A DNA stretch of 34,582 bases from a virus (IMGVR_UViG_3300002460_000091:1-34582), one strand, 5' to 3'. Positions 24,500 through 31,211 are shown, counted from the first letter of the stretch. Notes: generated from the letters alone by a model not told the origin. Made by a program: numbers and translations.

Positions 24500-25023
24500 C
24501 TAGTAACCATCGGCCGTTTGAAGTCCTTTGGCGACGGCCTCGGCGCATTGTAGCTCATGCCTTTCTCGATGATATCGATCTTGGCTTGAGCCCCCTGCAC
24601 CTTGTTGATTCCTAACTCTTTCCCAATGCGCGGCGACAAATACAAAATCCTTCCATCTTCCAATGACAGCCGGTGTGTGACGACCGCGAAAGTCTCTTTG
24701 CCAGTCTCAACATCGACCACATGAATGCGAGTGCCGCACTTGATGGTCGGATGGGCAGCACTAGGCTGGCCCGGTATTCGGTCGCACCTGGGGCGCTGCA
24801 CTATGTACGGGTCGATGACGACTTCCCCGTACTGGATGCGCTTAGGGGTGGGTAGCCGGGACCGTTTCTTGGCTTCCAGGTCCAAGGGAGGTGCTAACGG
24901 AGCCTCAGAAACGGGGCTAGATTCAATTAGAAGGTCAGCGGGGTGGTCTATGGGGGGGAGTTCCCTTTCTACCGCGCAAGCGACCACTGTAATGAGACCA
25001 AAAACCGCAATCAAATAACGCAT
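24496..25023 (-). CDS. RlpA-like double-psi beta-barrel lipoprotein, 175 aa
   Basis: ATG 25023 has GGGAGGG 4-5 bases upstream; a longer in-frame reading is rejected because it lacks a site. The N-terminus MRYLIAVFGLITVVACAVE is a lipoprotein signal with Cys16. Residues 88-152 align with the RlpA barrel: SAAHPTIKCGTRIHVVDVET, DGRILYLSP and KELGINKVQGAQAKIDII. The RlpA catalytic His corresponds to His91. The usual NDRGP with catalytic Asp is replaced by THR-LSLED (116-122), so transglycosylase activity may be lost and glycan binding kept. It would sit in the outer membrane or periplasm. Confidence 0.7.
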   Translation of the reverse strand: MRYLIAVFGLITVVACAVERELPPIDHPADLLIESSPVSEAPLAPPLDLEAKKRSRLPTPKRIQYGEVVIDPYIVQRPRCDRIPGQPSAAHPTIKCGTRIHVVDVETGKETFAVVTHRLSLEDGRILYLSPRIGKELGINKVQGAQAKIDIIEKGMSYNAPRPSPKDFKRPMVTR

Positions 25024-25250
25024 AGCGCCCTCCCGATAAACGGCCCGAATAGAATTGTGAAGGCAACCCCCAAGGCAACATATCTGGCTATATCTGTTTG
25101 CCGTCGCGTTTGGCGTAAATGAGTGAGGCAATTAGTTTGACGTGGGGTATCCTCGTCAGGCGCGCACGATGGCGATTCCCCCACGGCGGCCCCTTGTGTA
25201 GCTACCACTGGCGCATCGCCGCGACGGATAGCGTCTTTGTGTGGCCGCAT
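25011..25250 (-). CDS. Small C-terminally anchored membrane protein, 79 aa
   Basis: ATG 25250 has AGGAG 8 bases upstream (GGAGATCAAAGA). The first 55 residues are polar. A hydrophobic helix (about 56-75, RYVALGVAFTILFGPFIG) lies almost at the C-terminus, so the protein would be tail-anchored. The 3' end overlaps the RlpA-like gene by 13 bases in another frame, a spanin-like overlap of a membrane protein and a lipoprotein. I do not recognise the family. Confidence 0.5.
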   Translation of the reverse strand: MRPHKDAIRRGDAPVVATQGAAVGESPSCAPDEDTPRQTNCLTHLRQTRRQTDIARYVALGVAFTILFGPFIGRALCVI

Positions 25251-25261
25251 TCTTTGATCTC

Positions 25262-25552
25262 CTAATCTGCAAAGTCGCAAATGCGAAGCGCATCGTCAAT
25301 TACCGGCAGCGCGCTCTTGGCGTCGGCGCGTAGTGGTTCATGACTAATGTGCCACCGATCAAAAATAGCGCCTTCATTTTCCAATGCCATATTGCCGAGA
25401 ATTGTTTTGGCTCGTTTAAGCGCCAATCTCAAAGTCCTAAGTTCGCCAAGAGTCAAATCGGCGATCTCTTGCTGATCGTTGTAGGTTGGCGACCTAACGA
25501 TTTGAGGGGTAGTAGTATGCCAGCTTTGAGGCGGGTCAGGTGCTCTTGTCAT
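25262..25552 (-). CDS. Small helical protein, unknown, 96 aa
   Basis: ATG 25552 follows GGAGCAACAA. The N-terminal 28 residues are proline/threonine-rich; a helical region follows (LTLGELRTLRLALKRAKTIL) and the end is acidic (LPVIDDALRICDFAD). No signal peptide, membrane segment or known motif is visible. It sits between a small zinc-type protein and a membrane protein in the leftward operon. Confidence 0.55.
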   Translation of the reverse strand: MTRAPDPPQSWHTTTPQIVRSPTYNDQQEIADLTLGELRTLRLALKRAKTILGNMALENEGAIFDRWHISHEPLRADAKSALPVIDDALRICDFAD

Positions 25553-25561
25553 TTGTTGCTC

Positions 25562-25858
25562 CTACTTTGTGTCGTGTAATATTTGAACTGATTTGGCTGA
25601 TGGCGGCCCGAGGCGACTTTCTAGGCTCTTGATCCATTCAGTATCGTCGATACACTTTTGACAGTGATCGTAAGGACACCCGGCAAAATGCCAAAGACGT
25701 TTCAGTTCATCTTCGCTTGCTGATATTGCAAGGTAAAGCGCAGTCTTGGCGCGCTCCACAACATCGGCGTATTGTTCATCTGTCGCACAGCCTCGGATAG
25801 GGCGCGCGATTTGTTCCACCATTATTTCTATCGGTGGAATTTGTACGGGAATAGCCAT
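25562..25858 (-). CDS. Small protein with Cys/His cluster, 98 aa
   Basis: ATG 25858 overlaps the transglycosylase stop (TGATG), preferred to an in-frame start 33 bases upstream. The middle contains helices (DVVERAKTALYLAISASEDE), then WHFAGCPYDHCQKCIDD, where Cys-x4-Cys-x2-Cys with nearby His residues could bind zinc. No enzyme motif is recognised. It is coupled to the SLT gene and may assist or regulate it. Confidence 0.5.
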   Translation of the reverse strand: MAIPVQIPPIEIMVEQIARPIRGCATDEQYADVVERAKTALYLAISASEDELKRLWHFAGCPYDHCQKCIDDTEWIKSLESRLGPPSAKSVQILHDTK

Positions 25859-26346
25859 CACATTTTCTCCACAGCTACCAACAACCGGCATTCGTACCGC
25901 TGTCTATGGGTTGGCCAATTCCATTGCTTCCAGCATTCTACTGGCTTGCGCCTTGATTGGTAGCCTTCATTAAAGTAGATGGCAGTTTGTTTCGGATTGC
26001 CGTTTGATTTTTCCCACCCGACCTTCAAGTAACGAACTCCATAATGAATGTTCGTCTCCGGCTTGTATAGCTCGGATATTTCTCCGGTGAAGCCCATGTG
26101 GCGCGCCGTCTGCGGCATGATTTGAAACGCTCCCCGTTCCCCGTTGCTGCCCTTCAAGTTAACATTGAAATTGCTTTCAATCTTGGCGACCGCGACGGCA
26201 AGCATTCTAGGCACACCTTGACGGTCGGCCTCGGACTTTATCATCTGCACCAACGTAGGTTTCGGGACAGGCTTGAAGTGAGTAGGCGCGTCAGATTGCG
26301 GCGAAAACAGAGCGCAGATGAAGGCGAATGATGAGGCGCATGTCAT
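25858..26346 (-). CDS. Secreted SLT-type lytic transglycosylase, 162 aa
   Basis: The N-terminus (MTCASSFAFICALFSP) looks like a short signal peptide. Residues 34-150 form an SLT domain (PF01464): AVAVAKIESNFNVNL with the catalytic Glu57, GERGAFQIMPQTA (69-81) and NIHYGVRYL (99-107). It would cleave peptidoglycan with formation of a 1,6-anhydro ring. The cassette is on the opposite strand from the muramidase lysis genes, so it may act in entry, exclusion or wall remodelling rather than late lysis. The start overlaps the upstream stop. Confidence 0.85.
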   Translation of the reverse strand: MTCASSFAFICALFSPQSDAPTHFKPVPKPTLVQMIKSEADRQGVPRMLAVAVAKIESNFNVNLKGSNGERGAFQIMPQTARHMGFTGEISELYKPETNIHYGVRYLKVGWEKSNGNPKQTAIYFNEGYQSRRKPVECWKQWNWPTHRQRYECRLLVAVEKM

Positions 26347-26630
26347 TTCTTTTCCTGCATCATGGATTGAATTTTCCGGTCCATTTCATCGGCTGCTTGC
26401 GCGACATCATGCGCCGTTGCGACCGACTCTATGATAAGCCGCTGTAGCCCGTCGCTCGATTCCTGTAGAATGTCGATCAGCTTTTCCATCTTGTTAATCG
26501 ACCGCTTGACGATCTCGACGGCGTTCTTGGCGGCGGCGTCGACTTCGGCAGCGGCTTTCTTGCCGGGGTCATTGATAGTCGGGCTGGCCGCAAGCGTGGC
26601 CGCCATGTCGGTTGCAATGGGATCGGTCAT
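26343..26630 (-). CDS. Helical coiled-coil protein, 95 aa
   Basis: ATG 26630 follows GGAGGTCAGC, a strong ribosome site; an in-frame start 66 bases upstream is rejected. The protein is almost fully helical, with AAAEVDAAAKNAVEIVKRSI and EKLIDILQESSDGLQ, and ends in lysines (SMMQEKK). There is no membrane helix or known family. Overlaps of 4 bases on both sides show tight coupling with the two-helix membrane protein and the SLT enzyme. Confidence 0.6.
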   Translation of the reverse strand: MTDPIATDMAATLAASPTINDPGKKAAAEVDAAAKNAVEIVKRSINKMEKLIDILQESSDGLQRLIIESVATAHDVAQAADEMDRKIQSMMQEKK

Positions 26631-27172
26631 GCTGACCTCCGGGGGATTTTGACTTGAGGAATGGGGCCGTTTTGTTGCAGGCCGTGAGCAAGCCAATTCG
26701 GAACGGCTGGCTTGAGTAGCCCGTTAGGATCAAGAGATAATTCAGCAAATGATCTTGTTGCTGGGTTCAATACTTTCTCGATCTCAGCCAGCACTTGCGG
26801 GGCCTGATCCTTGTATCCTCTGCGTCGGTTGGGGTCGGTTATATAACCTTGGGCTTGCTCGATGGCATGAAGCAATTGATTCTCGCGATTATCAAATGCT
26901 CTAGCGCGCTCGCGGTCACGCTGCGCCGAGTCGAACATATCGCTATATTTCCGATGCCAATGCTGCGCGTCTGACATACGATCGAAGGCATTATTGATGA
27001 TCCAGGCGCAGACGCAGAATATGAAGGCTACCGTCATCCCGGCCCAAAAGCTTCGCACGTTGAATTCATTAAGCGTGAATAGCCACGGGATAACAATCCC
27101 CGCCACCATCATCATAAACAATACGACAGCGGCGATGGAGAGTGAAAAACGATCTATGATGATGCGTGGCAT
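26627..27172 (-). CDS. Two-helix membrane protein with cytoplasmic domain, 181 aa
   Basis: Two N-terminal membrane helices (about 11-33, LSIAAVVLFMMMVAGIVIPW; 43-61, WAGMTVAFIFCVCAWII) form a hairpin. A charged helical domain follows (about 62-140, with QHWHRKYSDMFDSAQRDRER) and a proline-rich end. Start ATG 27172 follows GGAGCACTC. The shape recalls phage inner-membrane regulators or superinfection-exclusion proteins, but no family is recognised. It is the first membrane protein of the leftward envelope set. Confidence 0.6.
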   Translation of the reverse strand: MPRIIIDRFSLSIAAVVLFMMMVAGIVIPWLFTLNEFNVRSFWAGMTVAFIFCVCAWIINNAFDRMSDAQHWHRKYSDMFDSAQRDRERARAFDNRENQLLHAIEQAQGYITDPNRRRGYKDQAPQVLAEIEKVLNPATRSFAELSLDPNGLLKPAVPNWLAHGLQQNGPIPQVKIPRRSA

Positions 27173-27336
27173 GAGTGCTCCTTATTATTGCAACCACAAT
27201 CCCCAGCGGCGATGCAGGAACGCGCAGTAAGATTGCCGTTGATTGGATACGGGCAATACCAGCGAAAGAAAATGCGCGCGACGAGATCGCCAATCCAATC
27301 GCCTCGCATTGTGATTCTGTAGATTAGGTTAATCAT
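27154..27336 (-). CDS. Small cysteine-rich protein, 60 aa
   Basis: ATG 27336 overlaps the stop of the RHH gene by 8 bases and the 3' end overlaps the next gene by 19. The N-terminal half is amphipathic (MINLIYRITMRGDWIGDLVA), the C-terminal half contains several cysteines (SCIAAGDCGCNNKEHSCHAS). It fills an otherwise empty 156-base gap in the operon, which supports it. No homologous family is recognised. Confidence 0.5.
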   Translation of the reverse strand: MINLIYRITMRGDWIGDLVARIFFRWYCPYPINGNLTARSCIAAGDCGCNNKEHSCHASS

Positions 27337-27502
27337 TTTTTTCGTCCGCCTGAATGCCGCGCTTGATGTAATGTAGGATTTGTCCGGTTACGCTGCGGCT
27401 TTCTTCTTTCGCTCTGCGTTGGACGGCTTGTTTTTCCTCCGCTGTCAAATAGACATGCGTTTCAAACTTCGGTTTGGTGTCGCGGCGCGGCTTGATTGTC
27501 AC
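27329..27502 (-). CDS. Ribbon-helix-helix-like regulator, 57 aa
   Basis: The conserved part is PKFETHVYLTAEEKQAVQRR followed by SRSVTGQILHYIKRGI: a strand and two helices, as in CopG/Arc-type DNA-binding proteins. I chose GTG 27502, which starts just after the upstream stop. A longer frame from TTG 27577 (82 aa) would overlap the winged-helix gene by 71 bases. The basic N-terminus (MTIKPRRDTKPK) fits a DNA arm. It is probably an autoregulator of this operon. Confidence 0.6.
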   Translation of the reverse strand: MTIKPRRDTKPKFETHVYLTAEEKQAVQRRAKEESRSVTGQILHYIKRGIQADEKND

Positions 27503-27506
27503 GGGC

Positions 27507-27710
27507 TTATTTGCCTTTTCTAGTAATGGCAGCTTCGCCGGCTTCCGTAAGTTGGGCATAGCCGTCATCTTGGTCAAATGTAATCAACCCTTTTTCTTTG
27601 AGCCGTGTGAGTAGCGAGACAGCACGTTTTGACTTCAACGCTACATCGGAAATAAATCCGTTGTAGGAAAGCTGCAAAAGTGCCTTCTGTTCGTTGAATG
27701 AGAGCGTCAT
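27507..27710 (-). CDS. Winged-helix DNA-binding protein, 67 aa
   Basis: ATG 27710 follows AAAGGAAAC. The sequence MTLSFNEQKALLQLSYNGFI, then LKSKRAVSLLTRLKEKGLIT and YAQLTEAGEAAI, has the helix-turn-helix and wing of a minimal MarR/PadR-like domain: about 60 residues with no effector domain. It is the first gene after a strong promoter and could repress it. No cysteine or ligand motif is visible. Confidence 0.65.
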   Translation of the reverse strand: MTLSFNEQKALLQLSYNGFISDVALKSKRAVSLLTRLKEKGLITFDQDDGYAQLTEAGEAAITRKGK

Positions 27711-27736
27711 GCGGATGTTTCCTTTTGATTTGCCGT

Positions 27737-27766
27737 ATTATAAACATAGGATTGAAAAGTAGTCAA
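27737..27766 (-). promoter_or_regulatory. Strong sigma70-type leftward promoter
   Basis: On the minus strand TTGACT (27766-27761) and TATAAT (27742-27737) are separated by 18 bases. The -10 is a perfect consensus and the -35 differs at one base. Transcription would start near 27730, about 20 bases before the winged-helix start codon, so the promoter controls the 27710-23965 gene set. Confidence 0.75.
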
Positions 27767-27782
27767 TAGGGATAAATTAGAA

Positions 27783-28307
27783 TTATTTACGCCTAGCTAA
27801 TGCCTTCACATCGGCTATTATTTCCTTGATTAGTCCCCTATCGCTTGGCATTGTCACATGCGGCAACGCTTCCTTTCGTTCAACCAATATCGTGTTATGG
27901 TTCGCCTTGGTTTTGGTAAGCCTGCCGCGCCCTAGTAGCTCGCGGGTTTGGTAGTAATTGATGGCTTGAAGCGTGTTGGCCCGTATCGGCTTCATTTCAA
28001 GTCGGGCCGCCGGGTCAAAAGTCACCAACAGATCGACCGGAAATTCCTGGTCGTACAGAATTTGAGCAACTTCCAAAGCGATGTTGCTGCCTTTTGAGTG
28101 AGCGATGATAACGATTCGACAATGACTACGGCTTTGGCTTTTGATTTTTGAAACGATTTCTTCAAGATCATAATTTCCGATCAGGTCGGGGCCAAATTTA
28201 GCTATTTGGACATAAGATATTTTCTCAAGTTCATCGGCAAGTTTCCATGTGCCAACGCCCCATATATCAGTAAGACCGCTGATTAGGATAGCTAGTACAC
28301 ATGTCAT
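27783..28307 (-). CDS. Alpha/beta-hydrolase-like protein, 174 aa
   Basis: RIVIIAHSKGSNIALEVAQ gives a nucleophile elbow with Ser71, and LLVTFDPAAR (Asp98) and LPHVTMP (His150) complete a Ser-Asp-His triad in lipase/thioesterase order. The N-terminus is hydrophobic (TCVLAILISGLTDIWGVGTW), with an oxyanion-type Gly region. At 174 residues it is a minimal hydrolase. Esterase or lipase activity on host lipids is possible; substrate unknown. It ends the first leftward operon, just before the 27766 promoter. Its ribosome site is partly covered by a hairpin. Confidence 0.6.
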   Translation of the reverse strand: MTCVLAILISGLTDIWGVGTWKLADELEKISYVQIAKFGPDLIGNYDLEEIVSKIKSQSRSHCRIVIIAHSKGSNIALEVAQILYDQEFPVDLLVTFDPAARLEMKPIRANTLQAINYYQTRELLGRGRLTKTKANHNTILVERKEALPHVTMPSDRGLIKEIIADVKALARRK

Positions 28308-28313
28308 GTATCA

Positions 28314-28332
28314 CTCCCCCTTATCTGGGGAG
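28314..28332 (-). promoter_or_regulatory. Hairpin masking the ribosome site of the hydrolase gene
   Basis: On the minus strand CTCCCC (28332-28327) pairs with GGGGAG (28319-28314) around a 7-base loop. The pairing covers the GGGGGAG ribosome site lying 6 bases before ATG 28307. The TAA of the upstream gene (28323-28321) is in the loop, so translation of that gene would open the hairpin. Confidence 0.4.
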
Positions 28333-28668
28333 GGGGAGAGCGAGGATTTTATCTTCAATCTCTTGAAGAAGCCCGTTACGATTGTCCCCTGGCTGCCAGC
28401 CGACAATATCTTGATGGCGGCGAACGACCGCCGCAGCCGCCTCACGCATTGCCGCCGCGCCCCCCTCTCCCCTAGTGCGGGAGGCGGTGAGGTAGGCGGT
28501 GATGGCTTCTTTAACGTCGAAAATCCATTCTGCTTTTATACTGTCAGGTTCTTCACCCCATCCAATATAATTGATGCCCTTGCGCTTGCCCTTTTGCTCG
28601 TAGCTTTTTCGAGCCGCCGCTTCCAGCGCCACAGGATCAAGGTCGGGTGGGGGTGTGGGGGAGGTCAT
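28321..28668 (-). CDS. Small helical protein, unknown, 115 aa
   Basis: ATG 28668 follows GGAGGGATCGGCCC. The sequence is Ala/Glu-rich and helical (DLDPVALEAAARKSYEQK, then AEWIFDVKEAITAYLTA and AAAMREAAAAVVRRHQ). Short proteins of this sort, with 'LDPVALEAAARA' openings, are common in phage early regions, and none has a known function to my knowledge. The frame is coupled to the gene upstream by an ATGA overlap. A longer reading starting at 28770 is a shadow of that upstream gene. Confidence 0.6.
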   Translation of the reverse strand: MTSPTPPPDLDPVALEAAARKSYEQKGKRKGINYIGWGEEPDSIKAEWIFDVKEAITAYLTASRTRGEGGAAAMREAAAAVVRRHQDIVGWQPGDNRNGLLQEIEDKILALPLPR

Positions 28669-28823
28669 GGGCCGATCCCTCCGAAATCCCACTCGTCGAT
28701 AAGAAATTGGAGACATGCGTATTCGGCCGCAGAAACGCTGTGCGCTGGCGTCGGTTTGCGCCATAGCCAACTAGGAAGAAGCTGGTAGCCGTGTGCTTCC
28801 AAAAACGCTATAGGCCCCGGCAT
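28665..28823 (-). CDS. Small protein, 52 aa
   Basis: This 53-codon frame fills the gap between two leftward genes: ATG 28823 starts 2 bases after the previous stop, and the TGA overlaps the next ATG (ATGA). The sequence MPGPIAFLEAHGYQLLPSWL, then WRKPTPAHSVSAAEYACLQF, ends LIDEWDFGGIGP, with a plausible helical pattern. It has no known motif. Junction spacing on both sides is strong evidence that it is a gene. Confidence 0.65.
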   Translation of the reverse strand: MPGPIAFLEAHGYQLLPSWLWRKPTPAHSVSAAEYACLQFLIDEWDFGGIGP

Positions 28824-28825
28824 AG

Positions 28826-29083
28826 TTAGGTGTTCTTCCCGGTGAGTTTTGCGAGGGCAGCAACGATGTGCAAACGCATAGCTACATTGAACCCGCTGGC
28901 TTTCAGCTCCGCGATAGCGGCTCCGGTAGGCTCAGGCAAGGCGAACTCTAGATCGCGCTCGCCGGTCCTGTAATCGAAGCCGCCGCCGCTACCAGTGCAG
29001 CCGTGGCGGTCTGCGATCGCTTCCGCTATCCTGTCGCGCTCTGGGTCGTACCCACGGTATTTCACTCTGAGATGTGTACTCAT
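28826..29083 (-). CDS. Small alpha/beta protein, unknown, 85 aa
   Basis: The start overlaps the upstream stop by 4 bases. The pattern STHLRVKYRGYDPERDRIAE, then DLEFALPEPTGAAIAELKAS, alternates strands and helices, as in small ferredoxin-like folds. The last residues ALAKLTGK are nearly the same as the end of the next gene upstream (ALAKLTEK), matched by a 19-base DNA repeat. No function is known. Confidence 0.6.
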   Translation of the reverse strand: MSTHLRVKYRGYDPERDRIAEAIADRHGCTGSGGGFDYRTGERDLEFALPEPTGAAIAELKASGFNVAMRLHIVAALAKLTGKNT

Positions 29084-29448
29084 GCGTCGTTGTCTTTCTC
29101 GGTGAGTTTTGCGAGGGCGCTGCGGGCGGCGTCATGTACCGCTACAGAATGTAGGTAAGCAGGTTCGCCGATCCACTCGTCTCTATGTGGCTTGCCATGG
29201 AGGGCCAATATAGTTTGTAGCGTCTCCACCAACTCCGGCCCCGCCGCGAATAAGCGGGCGTGAGCTTCCGTGCTGGTCCCACCGATAATAACTCCGTCCG
29301 CGTCTTCGATAAACCACTCATACGCTAGATCGGTGTGTGGATTACGGCGAGAAGTCCACGGCCTCCTTGCTGTTTCGTTGCTCATGGCGCTACTCTGTAA
29401 GCGCTCCCGCAACTCCGCGATCCGCTCCGGTGTGAGTGGGGTGGTCAT
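29080..29448 (-). CDS. Small phage protein, unknown, 122 aa
   Basis: ATG 29448 overlaps the previous stop by 4 bases. The N-terminal 25 residues are helical (TPERIAELRERLQSSAM). A middle section YEWFIEDADGVIIGGTS leads to HARLFAAGPELVETLQTILA, a motif often seen in phage early proteins of unknown role. The end repeats ALAKLTEK. No catalytic residues are evident. Confidence 0.6.
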   Translation of the reverse strand: MTTPLTPERIAELRERLQSSAMSNETARRPWTSRRNPHTDLAYEWFIEDADGVIIGGTSTEAHARLFAAGPELVETLQTILALHGKPHRDEWIGEPAYLHSVAVHDAARSALAKLTEKDNDA

Positions 29449-29657
29449 AGTCTTGTTTTCTCCCCCTTTTCTGTAAGATGACAGATGTAACGCACGCCAA
29501 CGTAACCGCCGTATGAACTGCGATGGCCGTATGCATTTGACATGATGATAAGTCCCATCGCCTTTAATGCCAAAAGAGCTTTTCGTGCGCGGCCATCAAA
29601 CTCCGTCCCAGCGTTACGGGCTATACGATTAAAATTCTTTCGTTGAGCCTTTGTCAT
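29445..29657 (-). CDS. Small basic protein, possible winged helix, 70 aa
   Basis: ATG 29657 overlaps the HNH stop by 4 bases. The sequence AQRKNFNRIARNAGTEFDGR, then KALLALKAMGLIIMSNAYG and YVGVRYICHLTEKGEKTRL, reads as helices followed by a wing, resembling a minimal winged-helix domain ending in 'LTEKG'. It may bind DNA. The assignment is based on pattern only. Confidence 0.5.
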   Translation of the reverse strand: MTKAQRKNFNRIARNAGTEFDGRARKALLALKAMGLIIMSNAYGHRSSYGGYVGVRYICHLTEKGEKTRL

Positions 29658-30088
29658 GTCCTTCGCTCCCTCAATCTAGGATTTCTGACCGGCGTGCCGT
29701 CGAACTTGCGCCAGCCGAAGAACGGATGTTTCGCCCGCTTCGCTCCGATATTTTTGACGTGAACCCGCTTCGCCTTCGCAATGTTGGATTGATCTTTCGC
29801 CGTAACCGGCTTGTCGCAATTACGGGTCAACACCTGACAGTTATCCAGTGTCGGTTCGCCGCCCATCCAATCCGGTATTCGATGGTTGTAGCGAATGTTG
29901 CCGGTGATGAGCGGAACCCCGCATTTCTGATCGCACTCACAGAAACCGCCCGATCGCTTGAAGGCTTCTTTCTTCACGACATCTGGAAATTCTCGCCTTG
30001 TGCGTCTTACCTGCGTAAGCCGCGCGTTGCCGTTGTCTTTGTCGATAGTCATATGCTGTCGCTTTGAGCGAAGGCGGTGGGGTGTCAT
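29654..30088 (-). CDS. HNH endonuclease of the recombination module, 144 aa
   Basis: ATG 30088 overlaps the upstream stop (ATGA); a longer frame from 30187 is a shadow. C50-x-C52 and C56 (GFCECDQKCG) are followed by IRYNHRIPDWMGGEPTLDNC with His69 and Asn83. Next comes TRNCDKPVTAKDQSNIAKAK, the zinc-stabilised HNH fold of phage nucleases. It lacks an AP2 domain, unlike the two late-block HNH proteins, so it probably acts in replication or recombination rather than homing. The tail HPFFGWRKFDGTPVRN is typical of this group. Confidence 0.85.
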   Translation of the reverse strand: MTPHRLRSKRQHMTIDKDNGNARLTQVRRTRREFPDVVKKEAFKRSGGFCECDQKCGVPLITGNIRYNHRIPDWMGGEPTLDNCQVLTRNCDKPVTAKDQSNIAKAKRVHVKNIGAKRAKHPFFGWRKFDGTPVRNPRLRERRT

Positions 30089-30507
30089 CCTGCTAGTTTC
30101 CATGCGGTGAATTTGGAATGAAGTTCTTCCCAGCGTTGTTTTGCGGTCTCTTGAGTATTTAGTTCCGCACGCGATAGAACGCCACAAAACTTTCGAATGC
30201 GTATAGCTGCGTCATGTTCATCCGCAGAGCCGAAATATTTCCAGAATACCGGATCATTGGCCGTAATGCCTGCCTGCTCTGCCGAGCTTAATTCATGCCA
30301 AGTCCGCTTGCCTTTCGCCTTCATTGATTCTTCGGGCGGACTTTTCAACAACGCAACCGCTACCCAAGCTCCATGAATAGCAATCTTGGCTACTTTGGCC
30401 TGATCCTCGATCTTACATTCCACAGTGACCTGTACAACGCCTCGCGTCGGGACTGTTCTAAGCCCATGGATGGTTCCTTGGAACATGGCGGGGGCGTCAT
30501 CACTCAC
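30085..30507 (-). CDS. Conserved protein of the ERF module, 140 aa
   Basis: GTG 30507 overlaps the ERF stop by 4 bases. The N-terminal 55 residues are a beta domain (TIHGLRTVPTRGVVQVTVEC). Helices follow (TWHELSSAEQAGITANDPVF) and then IRIRKFCGVLSRAELNTQET, a motif repeatedly found beside ERF genes in phages of alphaproteobacteria. It may be an accessory or single-strand-binding factor, but no OB-fold motif can be claimed. Confidence 0.6.
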   Translation of the reverse strand: MSDDAPAMFQGTIHGLRTVPTRGVVQVTVECKIEDQAKVAKIAIHGAWVAVALLKSPPEESMKAKGKRTWHELSSAEQAGITANDPVFWKYFGSADEHDAAIRIRKFCGVLSRAELNTQETAKQRWEELHSKFTAWKLAG

Positions 30508-31211
30508 TTGGCGAGCCTTTCTTGATGCAGTTTATATGAAGCGGCGATAGCCTTGGAATCAGATGTGCTTACCGCGTCATCATCAACAGCCGGGGCGATA
30601 GTATCATTCCATGCGGCCTCAAGATCGGCAAGCGTAGGAACTTTCGCCATTAAATCCTCTGCCCACTTGGTTAGGCTTTTCTTGGGGAGCGTCGGGGGGA
30701 GTGGTTTGCTTCCGTTCTCGTCAATCTCTTGGTAAGTGATACGCTCCCGTCTCATCGGAGCTTGGCGCTCGCGCTTGGGGGCCGCAGGTTCGGATGCTAT
30801 CTCGCCGTCCACGTCATCGTCAGCGGCGATGCCCAGGATCGAGCATAAGGCATACCGACGCGCGTAGGTAAGAGCGGCCCCCATCTTTTGATGATCGCCC
30901 TGGATCGAACAAACAGGATATTCGCTTTCAATCCACTGGCCCGATGAATGAGCAACGCGAGTGCCGATAAAAATAGCACCCGTGTCAATCACTGTAGCCT
31001 GCATGACAGCCAAGCCGTTCTTGCCTAGGATCGGGAGCATGGCTTTGAGAATGTCCGCTATATCGGCGTATTTGTATTCGTATTCATAGCGAGAACCGTC
31101 CTTGGTCGTTCCCTTGATCTTGGCAGTTCTTGCCTTGTCGATCACCGGAAACTCTTTTTGAGCCGCAGCAATAGCCGCAGCAACCTCATTGATGGTTTCA
31201 GAAGTTTTCAT
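30504..31211 (-). CDS. erf: ERF-family single-strand annealing recombinase, 235 aa
   Basis: ATG 31211 follows AGGAGCCACC. TSETINEVAAAIAAAQKEFP, EYEYKYADIADILKAMLPIL, and GAALTYARRYALCSILGIAA followed by DDDVDG are the ERF superfamily signature (PF04404). The C-terminal 80 residues are a less conserved Arg/Lys and acidic tail. It anneals complementary single-stranded DNA during phage recombination or replication. It lies directly after a PD-(D/E)XK nuclease and before an HNH nuclease, the usual recombination module. Confidence 0.92.
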   Translation of the reverse strand: MKTSETINEVAAAIAAAQKEFPVIDKARTAKIKGTTKDGSRYEYEYKYADIADILKAMLPILGKNGLAVMQATVIDTGAIFIGTRVAHSSGQWIESEYPVCSIQGDHQKMGAALTYARRYALCSILGIAADDDVDGEIASEPAAPKRERQAPMRRERITYQEIDENGSKPLPPTLPKKSLTKWAEDLMAKVPTLADLEAAWNDTIAPAVDDDAVSTSDSKAIAASYKLHQERLAK

